Made by a program: the position numbers and the translations under genes. Of a DNA stretch of 64,000 nucleotides, positions 53,145 to 61,575 are shown one piece after another. The stretch is from Bacillus oleivorans (lineage in GTDB: Bacteria > Bacillota > Bacilli > Bacillales > JC228). The notes beneath the pieces were generated by a model. The model did no database searches. It saw only the letters and a list, made by a program, of their open reading frames with translations, and was not told the DNA's origin. The stretch covers positions 124,001-188,000 of the forward strand of contig NZ_OAOP01000006.1 in the NCBI RefSeq assembly GCF_900207585.1. Direction: 5' to 3'. The first letter of the stretch is position 1. The number at the start of each line of letters is the position of its first letter.

Positions 53145-53615
53145 TTACACTAATGGCTTTTCCATATCGAGCATCGAAGTAAAACCAAGATCTTCATAAA
53201 CCTTTCTCGCACTCGAGCTTGACCAAAGTCTCGCCCGTCTTGCTCCTTTTTCCTTTAGCCACTCACAAACCTCTTCCACTAATAAATGGGCTACTCCCTT
53301 ATTTCGGTGTTGTTCAACCGTATAGACCGATATAATCCACCCAAAAGGAGTTTGTTCCTCACTTAATGGAAAAGCGTATTCCGTTCGCACGAGACCACCA
53401 GCACATGATACGATTTTCCCCTTTGGATCTATTGCCACTCTAAAAAGGAGGTTACCAGAATCATATTCTTTTAAAAATAAATTCCTGACCTGATCAACCC
53501 GCTGCAAATCAGGGGCAGGAATCCCGTCAATAGCCCCCATTTCACAAGCCATTCTATACCAATATTCTGCAAGGAGAAGCAGTTCTTCTCTTTCAGCCCA
53601 TCTTGTTTGATACAT
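53145..53615 (-). CDS. GNAT-family N-acetyltransferase
   Basis: From the ATG at 53615, preceded by CTGGAGG, the protein has 156 residues. It shows the GNAT core: SVYTVEQHRNKGVAHLLVEEV (acetyl-CoA loop) and ARKVYEDLGFTSMLDMEKPL at the C-terminus. The acceptor is unknown. An upstream TTG at 53642 would add nine residues but places the ribosome binding site inside the gene. Confidence 0.8.
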   Translation of the reverse strand: MYQTRWAEREELLLLAEYWYRMACEMGAIDGIPAPDLQRVDQVRNLFLKEYDSGNLLFRVAIDPKGKIVSCAGGLVRTEYAFPLSEEQTPFGWIISVYTVEQHRNKGVAHLLVEEVCEWLKEKGARRARLWSSSSARKVYEDLGFTSMLDMEKPLV

Positions 53616-53769
53616 GCTGCTAACCTCCAGTCTTTTACTCAATGATTTTGACTTGATGATAAAATATTCCTGCTTTTTTAAGTAAAGGGCTTTTATTGTA
53701 TATTCACATAAAAAAGGATAAGAACCATTTTGCCCCTATCCTTTTGCTTTCTCCCTAATGTTAAATCCG

Positions 53770-54030
53770 TTATTTTTTATGCTTCCAATTATATAAGAGC
53801 TCGGCCATTAGGTTTGCTCCTATAAACAAAAAGCTCCCCTGTGCATGAAAATGCAGCTGTTGCGTTTCAAAACTCATTTTCTCAAAGTATTCATCTTGTT
53901 TAAGTTCAAGTTCTTTACGTCTTTTATCCATCTCTTTTAATTCCTTTATATACCTGTATTGCATTGGCAATAGAGCAATTGATAACAAGATATAAGCAGC
54001 AAGGATTCCTAATAAAACATTGACACCCAC
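53770..54030 (-). CDS. Small membrane-anchored coiled-coil protein
   Basis: From GTG 54030, seven bases after GAAGGAGG, the protein has 86 residues. One membrane segment (MGVNVLLGILAAYILLSIALL) is followed by a charged helix likely to form a coiled coil (YIKELKEMDKRRKELELKQDEYFEKM) and a hydrophobic tail. I do not recognise the family. It is monocistronic. Confidence 0.6.
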   Translation of the reverse strand: MGVNVLLGILAAYILLSIALLPMQYRYIKELKEMDKRRKELELKQDEYFEKMSFETQQLHFHAQGSFLFIGANLMAELLYNWKHKK

Positions 54031-54195
54031 TTCACTTCCTCCTTCACCTTGCATTTTAATGGTATTGAATAGGAAAAATTACCTTTTTACTTCTTGTAAA
54101 TATATACGTATCCACATTATTTTTGTTTCATTTTTTGTTTAAACACTATATATTTTTGTCCATTTGATCCTTATATGCACAGGCCAATAAATTAA

Positions 54196-54238
54196 GAAGG
54201 TTGCCTTATTAGAGAGACACTCTCAAAAGACAACCTTC
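54196..54238. terminator. Possible terminator hairpin
   Basis: GAAGGTTG pairs with CAACCTTC around an inner GAGAG/CTCTC hairpin. No strong T run follows. It may end the DUF3221 transcript 86 bases earlier. Confidence 0.4.
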
Positions 54239-54324
54239 GATTGGAGGAATATCATTTTTTTATCCTCTATTTTAAACTTGTAGTTACTCTGATTAAATCG
54301 TACAATCCAGATAGTAAAAATCCT

Positions 54325-55608
54325 TTATTTATCATTGATCTCAAAGTCATAGTTTTCTTCATCATTTTGTTTGATACTGACTTTCCAAGCATCCGTTTTC
54401 GAATCATAAGTTATCTCGCGAATCGCTAATGTACCTTCAATCCTGTTTTCTTTTGCTTTTTGAATTACAGCCTGGACAACCTGTGATTCGGAGAGGTCTG
54501 CCCCATCTGGTTTATATTCCGGCAGGACCTCTACATATAGGGCTGTTCCCTGACCTGGGTAGGATTCCAATATTGGACCCGAAGCCTCAACCAAAACTCT
54601 TTGACCAACTTTTAATTTCTCAGAAGCATTCGGGAAATTGAAAGTAATAGCAGAATAGAACTCGTCGACTCCTTCAGTAGAACTAAATTCCTGTGGCTCA
54701 GCATCCACGACAAGCATACTATCTGTACCAATTTTCATTACATATGATCCTTTTTTAGTTAACTGATTAGTGTACGGTTCCTCAGGATAAAAAGTATCCG
54801 GCTCTCCTTCTTTTGGAACCATCCTGCCTTCCTGCTCTGCAACCAGCCGCCTCTCAGGAAATTGCTGCCTGAGACTTTCTATTTGCACTTCAGTTAAAAA
54901 GTTATGGCTAATCTCAATATCTCCAGTAATCGTGTTCACACTTACACCTCCTGAAACACGATCTGGGGCGTGATGCTGATCAACAAATGTTTTTACAGCC
55001 TGATTCACTTCATTCATAAGCTGATGATTTTCAGCCAATGTGTGTGGAGAATAGTATATAAAAATATATTCAGCTTTAATTCTTCCTGCATCCACTTCTG
55101 CTTGTAGTCTATCTACTAATTCCTTTAAGCGGTCATCTGGCTTTTTAATCCCTATCCAAAAGCCTGCCTGATCTGCGCCAGAAGTCTGATTTTCATAAAA
55201 GATAACTCCCTCTTTTGAAAAACCATCATGCCCACCATAAATTTCTTCGATAACGGGGGTAACGATATCACCTTCAACCCACTGAACAGATAAATCTTCT
55301 AAAAGTTCATCCGATGGTTTACCGTATAAACCTTCTTTAAACTCCTTTGATTCTTTTAATTCATTAATTACTTGATCCCTTTTTGGAGTTTCCGTGGCAG
55401 TCTGCTCTAATTTTGTAATGATAGGCCGATTACTAACGATTTCAATCGTCTCCCACCCTGAATTGTTATGAGGGCCCGCCTGAACATTTTTGTTCGCCGG
55501 TTCTTCCTCAGATTTCGGTGTATCGCCTATAACTTCATCAGAAGTTCCGCAGGCTGATAGGACTAGGCACAGACCAAGAGTAAAAGTAAGTATTTTGTAT
55601 GTTTTCAC
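54325..55608 (-). CDS. DUF3221-containing lipoprotein
   Basis: The 427-residue protein has a lipoprotein signal peptide with lipobox LSAC (about residue 20). An acidic linker and a long middle domain follow, then a C-terminal DUF3221-like OB-fold region (about 290-370, GSYVMKIGTDSMLVVDAEPQ and LKVGQRVLVEASGPILESYPGQG). I prefer the GTG at 55608 because it is six bases from GGAGG. It is an exported surface protein of unknown function and is monocistronic. Confidence 0.75.
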   Translation of the reverse strand: MKTYKILTFTLGLCLVLSACGTSDEVIGDTPKSEEEPANKNVQAGPHNNSGWETIEIVSNRPIITKLEQTATETPKRDQVINELKESKEFKEGLYGKPSDELLEDLSVQWVEGDIVTPVIEEIYGGHDGFSKEGVIFYENQTSGADQAGFWIGIKKPDDRLKELVDRLQAEVDAGRIKAEYIFIYYSPHTLAENHQLMNEVNQAVKTFVDQHHAPDRVSGGVSVNTITGDIEISHNFLTEVQIESLRQQFPERRLVAEQEGRMVPKEGEPDTFYPEEPYTNQLTKKGSYVMKIGTDSMLVVDAEPQEFSSTEGVDEFYSAITFNFPNASEKLKVGQRVLVEASGPILESYPGQGTALYVEVLPEYKPDGADLSESQVVQAVIQKAKENRIEGTLAIREITYDSKTDAWKVSIKQNDEENYDFEINDK

Positions 55609-55704
55609 CAAATTCCTCCATCAGTAGCATTTATTTACTTAGACGGGAGGGGAGATAGTAAGTTACTTAAAAATAGCAAATTCCTGATTTTGTCAATTTT
55701 TTGT

Positions 55705-55800
55705 TTTGCACATTAATGGCATGTTTTCGCACGATAAACACGATTTTTGCACGTTAAATTAATTTTTTGCACGTTAGAGCAAATTTCTGCACATTAATTG
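55705..55800. repeat. Intergenic array with 20-21-bp period (TTGCACGTTA family)
   Basis: GCAC starts at 55708, 55729, 55749, 55769 and 55789 (spacing 21, 20, 20, 20) in units like TTTTTGCACGTTAAATTAAT. The core TGCACG is the reverse complement of the CGTGCA core of the 873-990 array. Confidence 0.75.
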
Positions 55801-55934
55801 GTAAACTTTAACAATTCCTTAATTTTCCCTCATATTTACTGCTGGTTTCTATTAGAAAAAAGGAATCGATTGCACTATGAACTTAAATAATTGGAAATCG
55901 ATTAAAATAATCCGGTAAAAATAGCAGATCTGAT

Positions 55935-55962
55935 AAAAAAGAGGGAGGTGTTACTCCTCTAA
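55935..55962 (-). terminator. Terminator of the MocR-type gene
   Basis: On the minus strand AGAGGAG / CCTCCCTCT folds into a short stem followed by TTTTTT, nine bases after the stop. Confidence 0.55.
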
Positions 55963-55970
55963 TAGACCCC

Positions 55971-57311
55971 CTAAAGCAACGACCTAATCACATCCGCTAA
56001 TTTTCTCACCCCGATATCAATCAAATCCTCCTCTACATGGGAGACACTAAGCCTTAACATATTGTCTTTTTGATACTCAGGTAAGAACATTTTTCCGACA
56101 TCATCAACAAATAGATTTTCTTCCTTCAGGCGCTCAATCACCTGCTTTGCCTTTAAAGGCCGCGGTAATTCAAGTGTCGAATAGAAACCTGAAACCATTT
56201 TTGAATAAGAAACAGAAGTAGGCAAATGCTCACGAAATGCTTTCTGAATGAGCATTCCTTTTCTTCTGTACATGTCTCTCATCTTTTTAATATGGGCATC
56301 ATACATCCCGCTTTTTAGAAAGATTTCAAGTGCACCCTGTGTAAGAACGGGGGTGTGGACATCAGCCGCAAACTTGGCCTGCAAAAATAAAGGAATTAGG
56401 GCCTCAGGCAAAACAGCCAAACCGAGTCTTAATCCCGGAAATAGCACCTTTGAAAAGCTTTTTGTATAAATGATCCTTCCGGATGGATCAAAGGCAAACA
56501 TCGGGTCCTGCTTCAGATTTGGATCCAAATCCCCCATATAATCATCTTCAATAATATAGACATCATATTTTTGTGCCAACTCTACTAACTTCTTCTTTTC
56601 GGTATTTGAATAGCTATATCCAGTAGGGTTTTGAAATCGGGAAACCGTATAAAATAATTTGATGTCTTGATGTTTAAAGATATCTTCTAGCTGCTTAAAA
56701 TCGATACCTTCCTTATTAATCTCAATTCCTATCGTGTTTACATTTTGAAACTTTAATGATTCAATCATCGATGGATGAGTAGGCTGCTCCACACAAATAT
56801 TTTTCTTGCGATTTGGAAAAGGTAGTGAAATCAAAAGGTGAAGGGCTTGTTGAGAGCCTGTTACAACACAGATTCTTTCTGGCACTGAAAACACCTGGAG
56901 ATCTTGTAAATGCCGGGCTAGCTCAAGCCTAAGTGAATAAAGACCTTGGATATCAGAATAAATGAACATGTCCTCTTTATATTTTTCAATCGCTTGATTA
57001 ATGCAATGTTTAAAGTCGAGATAAGGCATACTTTTGGGGTCTGGACCGGCTGACAGGAAATCAATTTTATCCACTTTTGAGTTCCTTTTTTTACGAAAAG
57101 GGTTCCCCTCGACCACATAATACCCGCTCTTAGGGACTGAGTAGATAAGATGATTTTTCTCCATTTCCTCGTAAGCCTTTATGACCGTATTTTTACTGCA
57201 GGATAGCTCTTCTGATAAGGTTCGAATAGAAGGCAATTTACTTCCAGAATCCAATAAACCTTGTTCTACCCGCTTTTCTATAGACATGATAATTTCTTCG
57301 TACTTCCTCAT
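55971..57311 (-). CDS. MocR-type regulator: GntR HTH fused to class I aminotransferase domain
   Basis: From ATG 57311, ten bases after GGAAGGG, the protein has 446 residues. A GntR winged helix (about 5-70, SKLPSIRTLSEELSCSKNTVIKAYEEMEK) is joined to a fold type I aminotransferase domain. The PLP-binding lysine is in YTKSFSKVLFPGLRLG, with the phosphate site GSQQALHLL and IIEDDYMGDL. Such proteins use PLP or an amine/amino-acid aldimine as effector. It is divergent from the class D beta-lactamase, so that gene is a candidate target. Confidence 0.88.
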   Translation of the reverse strand: MRKYEEIIMSIEKRVEQGLLDSGSKLPSIRTLSEELSCSKNTVIKAYEEMEKNHLIYSVPKSGYYVVEGNPFRKKRNSKVDKIDFLSAGPDPKSMPYLDFKHCINQAIEKYKEDMFIYSDIQGLYSLRLELARHLQDLQVFSVPERICVVTGSQQALHLLISLPFPNRKKNICVEQPTHPSMIESLKFQNVNTIGIEINKEGIDFKQLEDIFKHQDIKLFYTVSRFQNPTGYSYSNTEKKKLVELAQKYDVYIIEDDYMGDLDPNLKQDPMFAFDPSGRIIYTKSFSKVLFPGLRLGLAVLPEALIPLFLQAKFAADVHTPVLTQGALEIFLKSGMYDAHIKKMRDMYRRKGMLIQKAFREHLPTSVSYSKMVSGFYSTLELPRPLKAKQVIERLKEENLFVDDVGKMFLPEYQKDNMLRLSVSHVEEDLIDIGVRKLADVIRSLL

Positions 57312-57474
57312 TTTTTCCATTCCCTTCCAAACTGTATGGGTACAGACACCTGAAAACATGGTTTCGTTCGTTTATAAGAGAAAGTATACTTGAACCTATC
57401 AAATCTAGTTAACTATTTTTGAATAAACAGTAATGAAGGCCTACATTACTCAAAACCAATTAGGAGGCTTTGCC

Positions 57475-58266
57475 ATGAAACTCAAAAAATTATGGCTGCT
57501 GCTTATTCTTCTTATAGTAGCAGGATCTGCAGCCACCATTCCGGTTAGTGCTGAAAAACAAGTAAAAGAGCTAGAGGTTGAGGAACTATTTGAAGGTGTA
57601 GATGGTACGACTGTTATTAAAAATCTGCAAACAAATCAGGTCTATGTTTATAATAAGGAAAGAAGTCAAGAGCGTTACACTCCCGAGTCGACCTTTAAAA
57701 TAGCGAATGCTTTAATCGGACTACAAACAAAAGCAGTCCGTGATGAATATGATGTTAAACGCTGGGACGGCGTGGAGAGAGAATTTGAAGATTGGAATAG
57801 GGATCATACCCTCGCTTCCGGGATGAGGCATTCTGTCATATGGTACTACCAGGCTATGGCCCGTGATATCGGTTATGAAAACATGGCGAACTATGTGAAA
57901 CAGCTCAACTATGGGAATCAGGATATAAGTGGCGGCATCGATCAATTTTGGCTTGACAGCAGTTTGAAAATTTCCGCCCAAGAACAAGTTCAATTTATCG
58001 AAAATCTGGTAGAGGAAACCCTCCCGATTGATGAGCAGCATCTGAAAACAGTGAAAAGAATCATGATTAACGAAGAATTTGACACCTATATTCTTCATGG
58101 AAAAACCGGGTCACGCCTCTCTGATTATGGTTTAGGCTGGTATGTCGGTTATATTGAAACTGATAAAGGGGTCTGGGTTTTTGCAACGAATATGGCTGGA
58201 AGCGGATCGAAAGCTAAATCGATCACACTAAATATCTTAAAGGAAATAAATATTATAAAAGAGTAA
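57475..58266 (+). CDS. Class D beta-lactamase (chromosomal Bacillus BPU type)
   Basis: From ATG 57475 (after TTAGGAGG) the protein has 263 residues. A signal peptide ends near residue 26 (PVSA). The class D motifs are S72-T-F-K75 (STFK), S120-V-I, YGN (146-148) and K210-T-G. The FWLDSSLKISAQEQV region follows the W159 that supports the carboxylated lysine. Enzymes of this group are intrinsic to several Bacillus species and hydrolyse penicillins. An earlier in-frame ATG at 57433 is not used because it adds a hydrophilic stretch before the signal peptide. Confidence 0.93.
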   Translation: MKLKKLWLLLILLIVAGSAATIPVSAEKQVKELEVEELFEGVDGTTVIKNLQTNQVYVYNKERSQERYTPESTFKIANALIGLQTKAVRDEYDVKRWDGVEREFEDWNRDHTLASGMRHSVIWYYQAMARDIGYENMANYVKQLNYGNQDISGGIDQFWLDSSLKISAQEQVQFIENLVEETLPIDEQHLKTVKRIMINEEFDTYILHGKTGSRLSDYGLGWYVGYIETDKGVWVFATNMAGSGSKAKSITLNILKEINIIKE

Positions 58267-58279
58267 ATAAATTGAGGTT

Positions 58280-58310
58280 GTCTATTAGGGGGTCTGACCC
58301 CCTGATAGAC
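58280..58310. terminator. GGGGGTC/GACCCCC hairpin behind the beta-lactamase gene
   Basis: GTCTATtaGGGGGTC pairs with GACCCCCtgATAGAC around one base. It has no T run. The same GGGGTCTGACCCC core occurs at 47876, so it is a dispersed palindrome that may act as terminator or mRNA stabiliser. Confidence 0.5.
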
Positions 58311-58327
58311 CCAATAGAGGGATAGCG

Positions 58328-58717
58328 ATGAAAACATACAGATATACAAAGATCCTTGGTATTTTCATTGGAATTTTAACACTTCTGCTTGCACTTGGAT
58401 TTGGCTACCTGTTATTGGTGGGAATGGGATTATCCCAAGCGTTTGCTTCAGGAATAGATCATGCAACAACGCAATTATTTCTAATAGCCCTTATCTTTCT
58501 CCTGCTTTTTGGAGGTATTTCTTGTTTTGGACCATTTTGGCTCCAAAACAAGGGCTGGAGACAGTTTTATATCTTTTACTCCATCGCCCTCGGTATTTGT
58601 TTTCTCGGAGTTTACTTCCAAACTAAAGGAGCGTTAGGGAACTTATTTGAAGCTGGTATTTTAGGAATGGGGATTCTTTATCTCCTGCAAGGCACTCTGG
58701 TTATTACAAAAAAATAA
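58328..58717 (+). CDS. Small four-helix membrane protein
   Basis: The 129-residue protein has four hydrophobic segments (about 9-33, 46-72, 79-97 and 104-125) and no recognised motif. AGAGGGA precedes the ATG. It follows the beta-lactamase gene by 61 bases, across the GACCCC hairpin, and might be partly cotranscribed with it. I do not recognise the family. Confidence 0.65.
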   Translation: MKTYRYTKILGIFIGILTLLLALGFGYLLLVGMGLSQAFASGIDHATTQLFLIALIFLLLFGGISCFGPFWLQNKGWRQFYIFYSIALGICFLGVYFQTKGALGNLFEAGILGMGILYLLQGTLVITKK

Positions 58718-58757
58718 AGCGCCTACCCTTATGAAGGAAGTGCGCTTAAGCTTTTTT
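58714..58757. terminator. Bidirectional terminator between convergent small genes
   Basis: AAGCGC / GCGCTT with a long, partly paired loop is flanked by A residues on the left and a T run on the right. It serves the plus-strand membrane protein and perhaps the minus-strand 58756 gene. Confidence 0.6.
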
Positions 58758-59013
58758 AAAACACCTCATTAACTTCCCACGATTCCACAATCCGACGGGC
58801 TGTTTGCGGGTCGTACCCTCTTCCCATTAAATAACTTATCGCTGCTATTTCTGTCATGGCATGATGATAAGAGGTAAATTGGGCTTCCCAAAGACCGTAT
58901 TGCACAACTGGTGCCAGCATTGATAATGTATAAGTTTTTAGCTGCTGATCACGATAAGAATTGCGATTCATTTGGAAAGGGCTGGCGGACCATTGATAAA
59001 AAGTACTATTCAT
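58756..59013 (-). CDS. Small conserved-looking protein of unknown function
   Basis: The 85-residue protein is soluble. Its C-terminal helix pair YLMGRGYDPQTARRIVESWEVNE has the look of a UBA-like or metal-free helical motif. A clear GAAAGGGAG site precedes the ATG. I do not recognise the family; the length and ribosome binding site support a real gene. Confidence 0.65.
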   Translation of the reverse strand: MNSTFYQWSASPFQMNRNSYRDQQLKTYTLSMLAPVVQYGLWEAQFTSYHHAMTEIAAISYLMGRGYDPQTARRIVESWEVNEVF

Positions 59014-59132
59014 GTAAATTTCTCCCTTTCATAATAGAGTCACATTAGCCTATGTTCATATATGCCTAAGAGTGAGCCCTATTTAGAGACGAAAAAAATT
59101 CGTAACATAAAAATCGATTTCCCAGGTGATTG

Positions 59133-60608
59133 TTAATCCATGAATTGTTGAAGAATCAACCGAAGGACAAACTCTTTCAAATCCACGATGCGCGGGTAAT
59201 TTGGTGTAACCGCGGTTCCTGCAATCACGAGCGGAACAAGTGATTCCTGTTTGTGTAATGAACCGTGTGCGGATCCGCCAAGATGGAATGGCGTTGACTG
59301 GGCTTTAAATTCACAGCCTGGTTTGGCATTCACCACTATGAAACGCCCGGGATGGGAATGTAATGCGCCATAAACCCTTGCTAATGCATCCGGATAATCC
59401 CCATAGGTCACCCTTTTATCATTTGTCAGCCTCAGATCCATAAGCTCTGGATTTCCTTTAATGCTCCATAACTGATTGTACTCATCGGTATATTCCCCAC
59501 CGGGGCCATAGTGCAATAAACCTTCTCTCATGCCGGATTCGACATAAATATAGCTGCCGTTTTTCCAGGCAATAATATCAATACGGTGATCATGTTTAAG
59601 TCGTTCGATTATCACCGACAAAGGAAGATTCTTGTCCAATACATAAATATACGCCATCCGCTGATTAACACATAGAACTAGCTGATCTTTTTCGCAAACA
59701 GAACGTTGCAGTCTGGCTATACGAAATTTTTTAAAAATTTTACGTAAATCAATGATAAAGTCATTATACCTGCTGCCCATTGGTGCATGACCGTTATCTC
59801 CCATAACGAGCCATACATTTCGGATAAGTGCCTCTTCCCAGCTTGGATATAAATTTAAGATCTTTTGAACTTCCCGATCCATTTGAGCGATGCCTTTTAT
59901 ATCCATAGGTCCTTTAAAATGAACGCGCAGGTCGAGATCCTGAAATGTACATAAAGTAAATCCCGGGAGTTCATTCTTACGAATTAGGTGTCGCAGTTCC
60001 CGAGCTGAAAATTTATAATTACCGACAAATATTTGAGGTACGAAACCCCATGGTCTTAGTTTGGAGAGAGAGCCTAACGAGAAAATGGGTGTGGCTGCGG
60101 TAGTCCACTCTCTATCTCCATGGGTTAACGAGCTAAGCATCCGTGGAAAATGTAACCGTTGCGGCGTATTGCCACGGTAGACAAAGGCATTAATCGAAGC
60201 GGAAGGGATCCCTTTTTGAGCCAAATCCTCATAAATCGTCGTCACATCACCGCTTAAATCATTGTTATTAAGCCGGTATAGCATATTTGAAATAAACCGA
60301 TCCGCCCCTAACCTAAACGTTTCCCTGAAACCCGTTCCGTAGTTAATGATCTCATTGTTTGAAACATCAAACCAATTTAGGCCCGGAATATGATGTTTGT
60401 CAGGATAAGTACCAGTCAGAAGGCTGCTGTCAATGGTTACGGACATGGTCGGAAACGAACTAACCATATTTGAAATATAAATGCCCTTTTCCATCAAAAA
60501 TTGCAGGGCAGGAGCATGTCCGGTTTGGACAGCTACTTCGAGCGGGTTGGGCATCAACGTATCGATCATGAGTAAGATGACTGGTTTGAATGGCAGGTTT
60601 GGATTCAT
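59133..60608 (-). CDS. Alkaline-phosphatase-superfamily phosphodiesterase/pyrophosphatase
   Basis: The protein has 491 residues from the ATG at 60608, which has AAGGA ten bases upstream; a start at 60662 would add 18 residues without a clear site. Metal-site residues follow the nucleotide pyrophosphatase/phosphodiesterase pattern: ILLMIDTLMPN, SFPTMSVTIDSSLLTGTYPDKHHIPG with the threonine nucleophile region, VMGDNGHAPMG and GGSAHGSLHKQ. It lacks a signal peptide, so it probably acts in the cytoplasm. The substrate is unknown. Confidence 0.82.
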   Translation of the reverse strand: MNPNLPFKPVILLMIDTLMPNPLEVAVQTGHAPALQFLMEKGIYISNMVSSFPTMSVTIDSSLLTGTYPDKHHIPGLNWFDVSNNEIINYGTGFRETFRLGADRFISNMLYRLNNNDLSGDVTTIYEDLAQKGIPSASINAFVYRGNTPQRLHFPRMLSSLTHGDREWTTAATPIFSLGSLSKLRPWGFVPQIFVGNYKFSARELRHLIRKNELPGFTLCTFQDLDLRVHFKGPMDIKGIAQMDREVQKILNLYPSWEEALIRNVWLVMGDNGHAPMGSRYNDFIIDLRKIFKKFRIARLQRSVCEKDQLVLCVNQRMAYIYVLDKNLPLSVIIERLKHDHRIDIIAWKNGSYIYVESGMREGLLHYGPGGEYTDEYNQLWSIKGNPELMDLRLTNDKRVTYGDYPDALARVYGALHSHPGRFIVVNAKPGCEFKAQSTPFHLGGSAHGSLHKQESLVPLVIAGTAVTPNYPRIVDLKEFVLRLILQQFMD

Positions 60609-60690
60609 ATCGTTTTCATCCTTATTCATTTTTATGATTCGACCGATGGCAAAACGGCTCATTTATTAATTACAATGCTTTCAAATTAAC

Positions 60691-61314
60691 TTAGAGATTA
60701 CTTATCGACCGATATTTATTCAAAAATAAATTGGCTAAAACCTTGTAGCCTAAATCATTGGGATGAACTTCATCTGCCAAAAGGTGCGGTTTGTTTAAAA
60801 AAGAACCCATTGGATTGATAGTTTCTACGCGAAAATGCTTTGCCGTTTCCTCATATACTTTGTTTATCTTTTGAATTAATAAATTAGCCATGTTATATAG
60901 GCTGTGATCGGTATGGCCCGGATTATAAAGTCCCATTAAGAATATCTTCGAGTTTGGATTCGTTTCAGTAATATTTTGGAGTATACGCTTCAAGTTTTGC
61001 TCTAGCGATCGAACCGTTCGAACATATTCTAAAAAAGTTGCATTGTTTCGGTAGGCACGAATCATATCGTTTCCGCCAGTAGTAATCGTAATATGAGTTG
61101 CTCTCTTTAATAAATCGCGGATTTTGGAATCAGTAAGAAATTCAAGCAATTCCCCGCTGCACCTGGCTGATTTGCCATAATTCATGTACTCACATTCAAT
61201 TGTTTGTTTGATTGCATCAAAAAATAAGGATGTAAATGACTTGTCATGCGCAGAAGCTCCCACTCCCTCAGTAAGAGAATCCCCCAAGGCAAGATAAAAA
61301 ACTCGATTTTCCAT
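60691..61314 (-). CDS. SGNH/GDSL-family lipase or esterase
   Basis: The 207-residue SGNH hydrolase has block I LALGDSLTEGVG with the nucleophile serine, block III TTGGND and block V DEVHPND with the catalytic Asp-His pair. It has no signal peptide. AAAGGAG precedes the ATG. It lies 82 bases upstream of the phosphodiesterase on the same strand and may share its transcript. Confidence 0.88.
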   Translation of the reverse strand: MENRVFYLALGDSLTEGVGASAHDKSFTSLFFDAIKQTIECEYMNYGKSARCSGELLEFLTDSKIRDLLKRATHITITTGGNDMIRAYRNNATFLEYVRTVRSLEQNLKRILQNITETNPNSKIFLMGLYNPGHTDHSLYNMANLLIQKINKVYEETAKHFRVETINPMGSFLNKPHLLADEVHPNDLGYKVLANLFLNKYRSISNL

Positions 61315-61445
61315 TTGGTTCTCCTTTGGTACACATAAAAATGAGTCATAGTGACTTTTATATTTTGGATCATATTTTATTTTTTTATTGAATGTTTTAA
61401 AAGGAATTATGGGTTTTTCCTTAGCAATTCATGGGAGAAAATAGT

Positions 61446-61459
61446 TTAAAGCGCTTTTT
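61446..61459 (+). promoter_or_regulatory. Weak CcpA cre-like sequence
   Basis: TTAAAGCGCTTTTT keeps the AAAGCGCTTT core of the catabolite-responsive element but has mismatches at both ends. It lies 117 bases upstream of the GH18 gene. Confidence 0.3.
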
Positions 61460-61575
61460 AAATAGGAACAAGGCTAATTAAATCCAAATTACGTTTAATT
61501 TCTTGCAGGTTTATAAATCAGAATAAAACGCCTTAATGATACAAAAAATAGTAAAAAATTTAAGGAGTTGTGGCT

